In this document: positions 58,197 to 64,000 of the stretch, in pieces
Layout: each line of letters opens with the position of its first letter
How positions within the stretch are numbered: the first letter of the stretch is position 1
Source: Nocardiopsis alborubida
Lineage (GTDB): Bacteria; Actinomycetota; Actinomycetes; Streptosporangiales; Streptosporangiaceae
DNA length: 64,000 nt
Direction: 5' to 3'
NCBI RefSeq assembly: GCF_012396365.1
Contig: NZ_JAAXPG010000028.1
Coordinates: 1 to 64,000 of the forward strand
Notes under the pieces: generated by a model
Seen by the model: the letters and a program-made list of their open reading frames with translations, nothing else
Told to the model about the DNA's origin: nothing
The model's database searches: none
Position numbers and translations under genes: made by a program

Positions 58197-60030
58197 TCGG
58201 GCGCTCCTCCGGGCAGGGCACGAACTCCTCGTCGGTCATGTCGACCGGCGGGTACGGGTGCCAGTTCATGTAACACGCGTAGGCGCCGCGCGCGGTGTCC
58301 GCGTTCCCGCCGAGCGCCGTGGGGGCGGGCAGGTAGGCGAGCAGCCCGCTCTCGGGCGCCTCCGGGAAACGCACCTCGAACTCCGCGCCGGGCGTCTCCC
58401 GGCTGACGGTGGCCAGCACCTCGTCGGGAACCGCGACGTGGGCGGGCCGTCCGTCGGCGGTGGGATCCCTGGGGAGCGGGTCCAGCCCCTCGCCGACCTC
58501 AAGGAGGGTGATGTCGCCCGATCGCAGCGTGAACTCACCGGCGTCCGCCACGTACTCGACCTCGCCGAACACCATGATCCCGGTCTGGGCGGCGGTGTCG
58601 GAGTAGACGGTCTCCACCCGGACGGTCGCCACCGCGTACTCGGCGCGTTCGACATCTGCGGGCAGAGCGGGGCTGGCCCCGTCGAAACCGGGGGTGATCC
58701 CGAGCCCTCCGGAGCCGTCCGCGTGCACGGTGAACAGGCCGTTCCCGGAGATCTCCACCGCGATCTCGCCGCCGGCGCCAGCGTTCGAGACCTCGTCCGA
58801 ACCCTCTCCGGGGCCGTCCCCGTTCTCGCCGCTCCCGCTGCCGGACCCTTCCGTTCCCCCGGCGGCATCGGTTCTGTCAGCACCCGGGCCGGTGCCGCCC
58901 GAGCCGGTGCCATCCGGGCCGAACCGGACGCCCACGAACCAGCCGCCTCCGGCCACCAGCAGCACGGCGGCGGCCGCCGCCGCGACCAGCGTCCAGCGGC
59001 GCTTCCCCGGCTCCCGCGCGGCCGACCGGTCCGAGGGCTGACCTGTTCCCGGAGACGGGTCGAGGGAGCGGGGCGGGGTGGTCGTGGTGGGCGGCGGCGG
59101 TGCCTCCCAGCCGTCCCGGAGCACCCGGGTGACCAGGGCGGTCGCCTCTTCGGCCGGACTCGCGCCGACGGTTCCCGTGAGCCGCGCCCCGAGCAGCTCG
59201 GACAGCGCCTGCTCCACGGTCGGCCGCCGTGCGGGGTCGCCCCCGGTGGCGGCGGTGACCAGCGGCAACAGGTCATCGGGGACCCCGGCCAGGTCCGGTC
59301 GGCCGTCCAGTACCCGCACGGCCACGGTCTCGGCGGAACCGGTGCCGAACGGGTTTCTTCCGGTGGCGGCGAAGGCGACCAGGGCGCCCCAGGCGAACAC
59401 GTCGGCCGCCGGGCTCGGCTGGCCGCCGCGCAGCAGCTCCGGGGCCACCCAGCCGGGGGTGCCGAACAGCCCTCCGGTGCGGGTGATGGCGGTCTCCGCG
59501 AGGGCGCGGGCGATGCCGAAGTCGAGGACCTTGGGGCCGTCCGCCGCGAGTACCACGTTGCCGGGTTTGAGGTCGCGGTGCACGATCCCGGCCGTGTGGA
59601 TCGCCCGCAGCGCCTCGCTCACCCCCGTGGCGAAGGCCCGCAGGTTGGTGCCGGTCAGCGGGCCGTGTTCGCGCACGTGCTGGCGCAGGGTGGGCCCGGC
59701 GACGTACTCGGTGGCCAGCCAGGGTTGGGCGGCGTCGGTGTCGCTGTCCAGGAAGCGCGGCACGCAGGGGCTGGACACGCGCCGGACGAGGTCGGCCTCG
59801 CGGCGGAACCGGGCACGGAAGTCGGGGTCGGCGGAGAGGTCACCGTGGACGAGCTTGATCGCCACCAGGCCGCCGGAGGGGTCCCGGCCGGCGTAGACGG
59901 TGCCCATGCCGCCCGCGCCGAGGCGGCCCACGGTCCGGTACCGGCCGACGGATCCGGGGTCGCGGGGCCGTAGGGGTTGGAAGGTCTGGGAAGACCGGGA
60001 GGGGCGGGAGGGCGGTTCAGGAGAGGTCAC
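58189..60030 (-). CDS. Membrane Ser/Thr protein kinase, paralogue
   Basis: A 613-residue kinase with the same architecture as its downstream neighbour: GAGGMGTVYAG, VAIKLVHGDLS, HRDLKPGNVVLA, DFGIARALAETAITRTGGLFGTPGWVAPE. A transmembrane segment (TLVAAAAAAVLLVAGGGWFVGV) precedes an acidic Ser/Gly linker and an extracellular domain beginning IAVEISGNGLFTV, different from that of the neighbour. Kinase cores are highly similar, sensor domains are not. The two arose by tandem duplication and probably watch different signals. GTG 60030 has a modest GGAG site. Confidence 0.9.
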   Translation of the reverse strand: MTSPEPPSRPSRSSQTFQPLRPRDPGSVGRYRTVGRLGAGGMGTVYAGRDPSGGLVAIKLVHGDLSADPDFRARFRREADLVRRVSSPCVPRFLDSDTDAAQPWLATEYVAGPTLRQHVREHGPLTGTNLRAFATGVSEALRAIHTAGIVHRDLKPGNVVLAADGPKVLDFGIARALAETAITRTGGLFGTPGWVAPELLRGGQPSPAADVFAWGALVAFAATGRNPFGTGSAETVAVRVLDGRPDLAGVPDDLLPLVTAATGGDPARRPTVEQALSELLGARLTGTVGASPAEEATALVTRVLRDGWEAPPPPTTTTPPRSLDPSPGTGQPSDRSAAREPGKRRWTLVAAAAAAVLLVAGGGWFVGVRFGPDGTGSGGTGPGADRTDAAGGTEGSGSGSGENGDGPGEGSDEVSNAGAGGEIAVEISGNGLFTVHADGSGGLGITPGFDGASPALPADVERAEYAVATVRVETVYSDTAAQTGIMVFGEVEYVADAGEFTLRSGDITLLEVGEGLDPLPRDPTADGRPAHVAVPDEVLATVSRETPGAEFEVRFPEAPESGLLAYLPAPTALGGNADTARGAYACYMNWHPYPPVDMTDEEFVPCPEERPSE

Positions 60031-60398
60031 GTGCGCTCCGAGTGCCGCAGGGGGGTTCAGGATCGCAGGTGGGGGGACACATGCGGTCGGTTCTGACCAT
60101 AACCGGTCACGTCGACGGCGGGCCGGGCCGCCTCACCGGCCGCCTCACCGGCCGCCTCACCGGCCGCCAGCGGCGCCCGCGGCCTGGGGCACGCGGGCCG
60201 GACGCACAGCGCCCCCGAAGGGCACCCATGCCCTTCGGGGGCGCTGTGCGTGTGCGGCTGTCGCAGGAACGGCCCGGGTGGTCAGCGCTGTGCGCTGCCG
60301 GAGGCGTCACCACCGGGCGGGGCCCACACGGAGCCCCGCGGCGTCTTCGCGGACGGGCCTGTTCGGGGTCTTCGCGGCGGTTCGGGTCGAGCTCCGGG
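60031..60398. other. Intergenic region with minisatellite and terminator
   Basis: No gene. A 12-bp unit, GCCGCCTCACCG, is repeated three times and partly a fourth time at 60127-60167. A long hairpin occupies 60202-60251. The rest lies between the hairpin and the stop of the leftward membrane-protein gene and shows nothing further. Confidence 0.5.
60202..60251. terminator. Perfect 22-bp hairpin
   Basis: The left arm 60202-60223 begins ACGCACAGCGCCCCCG. The right arm 60230-60251 is its exact reverse complement, and the loop is ACCCAT. It lies about 150 bp past the stop of the leftward membrane-protein gene and before the kinase operon start. It probably terminates read-through into the kinases. 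Such length and perfection are rare in the window. Confidence 0.75.
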
Positions 60399-61265
60399 CT
60401 AGGAGATCGGACCCGGCTGCGGGCCGGGGCCGGCGGGCTGCGGCGCGCCGAAGGTCTGCATCCGCTCCCGGACCAGCCGGGTGCGGTGCGAGGCGCGCCG
60501 GACCCCGGTGACGATGAGGACGACCACCCCGGCGATGAAGCTCAACGGGCCGAGGACGACCAGGACCAGGGTGCCGGTAACGAGCTTGGCCTCGGAGGAC
60601 GCGGTCTGTTCGAGCGTGCCGATCCCGTAGGTACCCGAGTGGATGTCGTCGCAGCGAAGGACGTACTCACCGGGTTCGGGCGTGGACAGCTCGGCGGTGA
60701 GCCGCCAGCTGTCGTAGGCCGTGCCGCTGTAGGAGTGCGGCGCCGTGTCCAGGTTGTCGTTCCCGGACCCGGGGCCCGCGGGCGTGTCGAGTTCGCAGGC
60801 GAAACGGTTGGCGTCGCCCTCGACGTACAGCCCCCAGTGGCCCTCCTGCCCCTCCTCTACCTGGAAGGCGGCACTGCTGCCGCCCTCGAACTCGGCGATG
60901 AACTCGGGCTCCGCGGTCGCGGAGAGGAGAAGACCGAGGAAGACGAGGAAGGAGGCCAGCGCGCCGATCGGGATGGTGAGCCCGCCGATCCAGTACCAGC
61001 GTGCGCGGGGGCGCAGTTCCTTCCCGTCGATGACGGGTGGAGGCGGGACCTGCGGGTACTGGAACTGGGCCTGAGGGTACGGAGCCTGAGGATACGGAGC
61101 TTGCGGGTACGGGTCCTGGGGGTGCACGGGGGCCTGCGCGCCGGGGGTCTGGGGGTACGGAAACGGGGTGCCGGGGACGGGCTGAGGAGCCTGGTCCGCC
61201 TGTGCGGAGGGATCGTTCCGGGCGGGCTCGTGTGGCGGGGGAGAGGGAAGTGGCATGGCTGACAT
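60399..61265 (-). CDS. Membrane protein with Pro/Tyr/Gln-rich N-terminus
   Basis: A 288-residue protein. The first 75 residues are Pro-rich with tandem PYPQA units. A hydrophobic helix (IPIGALASFLVFLGLLLSATA) is followed by a soluble domain of about 110 residues with two Cys (FACEL, LRCDD) that could pair. A second helix (TLVLVVLGPLSFIAGVVVLIVTGV) and a basic tail follow. The topology places the middle domain outside the cell. It resembles uncharacterised actinobacterial DUF-type proteins and sits next to two receptor kinases. Start ATG 61265, with 61256 as alternative. Confidence 0.7.
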   Translation of the reverse strand: MSAMPLPSPPPHEPARNDPSAQADQAPQPVPGTPFPYPQTPGAQAPVHPQDPYPQAPYPQAPYPQAQFQYPQVPPPPVIDGKELRPRARWYWIGGLTIPIGALASFLVFLGLLLSATAEPEFIAEFEGGSSAAFQVEEGQEGHWGLYVEGDANRFACELDTPAGPGSGNDNLDTAPHSYSGTAYDSWRLTAELSTPEPGEYVLRCDDIHSGTYGIGTLEQTASSEAKLVTGTLVLVVLGPLSFIAGVVVLIVTGVRRASHRTRLVRERMQTFGAPQPAGPGPQPGPIS

Positions 61266-61426
61266 TTTGTCAGTTCTACGTAGCTGCCGGTGACAGGATT
61301 CCAGCTCCGGTGCTGGGACGTTCAGGCGGGTTCCGGGTGGGTGGAGGCGTTCCCGGCCCACACCAGGGTCCGACCACGAACCCGGTGGTCAAACCTCAGC
61401 GGGTCGTCGCCTTGTCAGCGGTAGGC

Positions 61427-61552
61427 GTACCGGCTGCGGATGCGCGCGCAGATCGTCCTGCAGGCCGCACGCGGACGCTCCAACGCGCGCATCGCCCGGG
61501 AGAGCGGCCTGCGCCTGGACATGGTCCGGTGCTGGCGCGGCCGGTTCGCCGA
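61427..61552 (+). mobile_element. IS630-type transposase fragment (copy A)
   Basis: 126 bp reading YRLRMRAQIVLQAARGRSNARIARE, then SGLRLDMVRCWRGRFA: the N-terminal helix-turn-helix of IS630-like transposases. It has 121 of 126 bases in common with an inverted copy at 63126-63251 (five mismatches counted by eye). The catalytic part is absent and the fragment is cut by the 3' end of the MarR gene on the other strand. Confidence 0.75.
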
Positions 61553-61561
61553 CCAGGGCCA

Positions 61562-61990
61562 TCAGTGTTTCGAGTTCGGTGCTGTTGCGGGGGTGAGTGC
61601 GGTTGCCAGGGCGGCGAGGCGGTCATGTTCCTCGGGTGTGAGACGGCTGAACCGGTCGGCGACCGATTCGGCGAAGCGCTCCCGTAGGCGCACAATCAGC
61701 TGTTCGCCCTCCTGGGTGGCCGTTACGCGATTCACCCTGCGGTCCTCGCTGTCGCGCTCTCTCGCCAACAGCCCTCGCCTCTCCAGCCGGTCGATCATGC
61801 CGGTGACATTGGTCCTGTCGCAGCCGAGAGTGGTGGCCAGTTCACTGAAGGACGGCCGATCGGAAGTCAGGACGCACAGCAGCTGGGCCTGCTGAGCGGT
61901 CAGGCCGAACTCGCGTCCGAGGAGCGCGTAGAGGGCGGCGGCCTCGCGGTGCAGCGTGGTTACGGCGGCAGCAAGGGCATGCGAGGTCAT
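61562..61990 (-). CDS. MarR-family transcriptional regulator
   Basis: A 142-residue winged-helix protein: LTAQQAQLLCVLTSDRPSFSELATTLGCDRTNVTGMIDRLERRGLLARERDSEDRRVNRVTAT is the complete MarR DNA-binding region, with flanking dimerisation helices. It is divergent from an SDR gene across 92 bp that include a palindromic site, the usual layout for a regulator and its target. It lies inside a segment bounded by inverted IS630 remnants. Confidence 0.88.
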   Translation of the reverse strand: MTSHALAAAVTTLHREAAALYALLGREFGLTAQQAQLLCVLTSDRPSFSELATTLGCDRTNVTGMIDRLERRGLLARERDSEDRRVNRVTATQEGEQLIVRLRERFAESVADRFSRLTPEEHDRLAALATALTPATAPNSKH

Positions 61991-62007
61991 GAGAGAGAGT
62001 CTAGATG

Positions 62008-62025
62008 ATTGACCTCATCGACAAT
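62008..62025. promoter_or_regulatory. Candidate MarR operator
   Basis: ATTGACCTCATCGACAAT is an imperfect 18-bp palindrome (ATTG-x-C ... G-x-CAAT) in the 92 bp between the MarR and SDR starts. It overlaps TTGACC (62009-62014), a possible -35 for the SDR promoter. GATGA-N6-TCATC overlaps its left part. MarR proteins typically bind such 16-20-bp sites. Confidence 0.5.
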
Positions 62026-62082
62026 TTAGGGGAGTATCTCACCTATCTACATCATCACCTTTCGAGAGACTCAGGCATACAC

Positions 62083-62814
62083 ATGAACAGCAAGGTCGCA
62101 GTCGTGACGGGAGCGTCCCGGGGGATCGGGCGCGCTGTCGCCGAACGGTTGGGGGCGGATGGAGCGCGGGTGATCGTCAACTACCACTCGGACGCGGTCG
62201 CGGCGAAAGATGCCGTGGCCGCCGTCGAGCGTGCGGGCGGACGGGCCACCGCAGTGCGAGCCGATGTGCGCGACGCGACGCAACTGAGCTCTCTGTTCAA
62301 GGCGGCCGTTGCGGAGTACGGCGGGCTGGATGTCCTCGTCAGCAACACGGGGATGGCGCGCCCCACATCCTTGGCGGATGCCACGGACGAGGACTTGGAG
62401 CTGCACCTCGCCATCAACACCCGGCCCGTCTTCAGAGCCCTGAAGGAGACCGCACTCCACATGCGCCACGGTGGGCGGGTCGTCGTGATCTCCAGCGGCT
62501 CGACCGTCGTGGCGCATCCCGGCGCGGGCCTCTACGCCGCGAGTAAAGCGGCAGCTGAGCAACTGGCCCGGACGGCGGCACACGAGCTCGGACCGCGCGG
62601 AATCACGGTGAACAGCGTGCTGCCCGGCGCTACCCGCACCGATGCCCTGCAAGCTCAGATGCCGGCTGACGTGGCCGCGTCCATCCGTAGCCAGACGCCC
62701 CTCGGCCGCCTGGGCGAGCCGGCCGACATCGCATCGGTGGTCGCGTTCCTGGTCTCGGACGAAGGCGCATGGATCAACGGCCAGACCATCCACGCAAGCG
62801 GTGGCCTCTTCTGA
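62083..62814 (+). CDS. SDR-family oxidoreductase
   Basis: A 243-residue classical short-chain dehydrogenase. The cofactor loop is TGASRGIGRA (residues 9-18), VLVSNTGMA replaces the usual N-N-A-G motif, the catalytic Ser lies in VISSGST and the Y-x-x-x-K motif is YAASK. GGLF ends the protein as in 3-oxoacyl-ACP-reductase-like SDRs. Basic residues after the first strand favour NADPH. ATG 62083 has only a weak GAGAGAC site. It is divergent from MarR, probably its repressor. The altered N-T-G is unusual but known. Confidence 0.9.
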   Translation: MNSKVAVVTGASRGIGRAVAERLGADGARVIVNYHSDAVAAKDAVAAVERAGGRATAVRADVRDATQLSSLFKAAVAEYGGLDVLVSNTGMARPTSLADATDEDLELHLAINTRPVFRALKETALHMRHGGRVVVISSGSTVVAHPGAGLYAASKAAAEQLARTAAHELGPRGITVNSVLPGATRTDALQAQMPADVAASIRSQTPLGRLGEPADIASVVAFLVSDEGAWINGQTIHASGGLF

Positions 62815-63125
62815 GGTGCCCTGGCAGCTGTTGCCCTTGCATGCCTGATGACGGTGTCTTCGCCGGTCAGGCACAGAGTCGCTGAACCGTGGAAGTCGTG
62901 GCCTGTGCGGCCTGACGGCGCAGCAGCACGTTCCCGCGCTCCGACTCACCGACCCGCCCGCTGGAGTACTCCCCACCATCAAGGAGAGACATGTCCGACC
63001 CCCCTGGCCGGAAGCCCGACCGAAGCGACCGCGTCGGCCCCTGAACAGCCGATGCCCAGGGCAACGGGCTGCCCATTCGACCCGCCCCCGGCACTCGAAG
63101 CGAGGCAGCGGAAAGGCCCCCTCAC
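62815..63125. other. Intergenic region downstream of SDR
   Basis: 311 bp without a supported gene. Short frames on both strands lack ribosome sites and domains. The end adjoins the inverted IS630 remnant. Confidence 0.4.
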
Positions 63126-63251
63126 TCGGCGAACCGGTCGCGCCAGCACCGGACCGTGTCCAGGCGCAGGCCGGTCTCCCGGGCGATGCGCGTGTTGGAG
63201 CGTCCGCGTGCGGCCTGCAGGACGGTCTGCGCGCGCATCCGCAGCCGGTAC
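63126..63251 (-). mobile_element. IS630-type transposase fragment (copy B, inverted)
   Basis: This is the reverse-strand counterpart of 61427-61552, with five mismatches. It encodes YRLRMRAQTVLQAARGRSNTRIARE, then TGLRLDTVRCWRDRFAE and a stop. Upstream on the same strand an open frame continues to 63379 (ERLKPRAYGHKTG), typical of the IS630 N-terminus. It therefore keeps slightly more of the gene than copy A. No DDE domain remains. Confidence 0.75.
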
Positions 63252-63571
63252 CCAGTCTTGTGGCCGTAGGCCCTCGGTTTCAGCCGCTCGTGCTCGGCGG
63301 CACGCGAGGTGATTGGACGGGCAGCGGCAACAGGCAAGGCAGACAGGCCGGTCGAGAGAAGCCCCTTCCCGATGTCCAACCTCGCGAAGCCACGGAAGGA
63401 GTCGGACCGAGTGGAGGAAGCCGAAACCCGGTACCGACGAGCCCTTGAGGACGGGGAAGCCGAGTGCCCGTGCCCTGGAGTCGCTCACCACCGACCGGTG
63501 AACAGGTGCGGTTCCTTCGCGTCGGACCCCGCTCCGATGTTCTCCGACCCCCGCCTCGCAGACACCAGGGG

Positions 63572-64000
63572 TCAGGGCGCCAACCGCTCGACCAGCGCCC
63601 GCGCCCGATCCATCCTGACCTTCTTCGCCTGGGCGAACAGCGCGAAATCCCCGGCGTGCTCCTCGATCAGATCGTTCTGCGCCGCCGCCTCCGCGCCGTG
63701 CCAAACCCGGACCACCGAGGCCGTCTCCTTGCACGCCACGTCCGCGCTCGCCACCGCGGTCTCCTCCGCCGAGGCGACGTTGTCCTGCCAGCGCGGGTCC
63801 TGCGACGCCTCGGTGGGAGTGGAGTAGGCAAAGCCCCGGTCCGCCATGCACGCGCTCCAGGCGGCGAACGCGTCCACCACGGCGGGGTCGCGCAACGAGG
63901 TGTCGAAGCCCGTGCTGATGTAGGAGTTCAGCAGGCTGTCGTCCGTGGCGGGGACCTCCGCCGACATCTCCTGCTGCGCCTGGCGCAGGCATCCGGTCCT
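63572..64000 (-). CDS. Probable secreted/lipoprotein, partial (runs off window)
   Basis: The frame is open to the window edge and ends at 63572. It reads CLRQAQQEMSAEVPATDDSL, then VVDAFAAWSACMADRGF, DPRWQDNVASAEETAVASAD and VACKETASVV. The W-x-x-C-M-x-x-R-G and D-V-x-C-K cysteines and spacing match a common family of actinobacterial lipoproteins of unknown function. The signal peptide must lie beyond 64000. An internal ATG at 63967 is not the likely start because homologous-looking sequence precedes it. Confidence 0.65.
   Translation of the reverse strand, partial: RTGCLRQAQQEMSAEVPATDDSLLNSYISTGFDTSLRDPAVVDAFAAWSACMADRGFAYSTPTEASQDPRWQDNVASAEETAVASADVACKETASVVRVWHGAEAAAQNDLIEEHAGDFALFAQAKKVRMDRARALVERLAP

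Overview
The window is very GC-rich DNA with strong third-position GC bias. It has abundant GTG starts and many ATGA or GTGA stop/start overlaps. The gene content is typical of filamentous actinomycetes: HTH-DUF5753/DUF397 pairs, DUF6879, RsbW-like ATPases, an NsdA-like HTH-TPR regulator, PASTA-less Ser/Thr kinases, and a type I-E CRISPR system with the usual actinomycete repeat. A Nocardiopsis-like or other Streptosporangiales chromosome is my best guess. There is no rRNA or tRNA here to test that.

Left third (1-26 kb). A tightly coupled five-gene lipid operon (FAD oxidoreductase, DUF1365, two cyclopropane-synthase-type methyltransferases, DUF1295 membrane reductase) is followed by a zinc alcohol dehydrogenase. 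Next come a hydrolase/ABC/MFS export block, two VOC proteins with an ECF sigma factor carrying a SnoaL-like tail, a cold-shock protein next to a DEAD-box helicase, a MerR regulator, an S9 peptidase, a SUMF1-domain protein, an RsbW-like ATPase, a PCMT-like methyltransferase, and an NsdA-like HTH-TPR regulator coupled to a SLOG-like protein. The 3' end of the SUMF1 gene, with its terminator hairpin, exists a second time as a broken copy 3.2 kb away.

Middle (26-51.7 kb). A TetR regulator with two well-phased operators is followed by CRISPR array 1. A pair of ABC half-exporters is preceded by a coupled 20-codon ORF, and a methyltransferase follows. Then come array 2, a complete type I-E cas operon (cas3, cse1, cse2, cas7, cas5, cas6e, cas1, cas2) and array 3. 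Past a DoxX gene and an IS21 remnant lies a second PCMT-like methyltransferase preceded by a coupled 45-codon peptide ORF. It is divergent from a 67-aa protein, DUF6879 and HTH operon across two identical-architecture operators. HTH/DUF397 genes, an RsbW-like ATPase and array 4 close the block. The four arrays (6, 13, 13 and 14 repeats) share a nearly identical leader of about 60 bp. A truncated TetR-gene copy sits upstream of array 2, so leader and flanking DNA were probably duplicated together.

Right part (51.7-64 kb). MerR and PadR/permease genes are followed by a decayed zone: an integrase remnant with a nonsense codon, a RelBE pair whose toxin has an internal deletion, and three leaderless mutated CRISPR repeats. 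Then come two tandem Ser/Thr kinases and a membrane protein. A MarR/SDR divergent pair is flanked by two inverted 126-bp IS630-like remnants. The last gene, a probable lipoprotein, runs off the window.

The most unusual items are the two paralogous PCMT-like methyltransferases 23 kb apart, each overlapping a tiny upstream ORF (possible unrecognised peptide-modification units), and the CRISPR history: 9-nt mini-spacers, duplicated spacers, a relic array, and leader duplication with a neighbouring gene.
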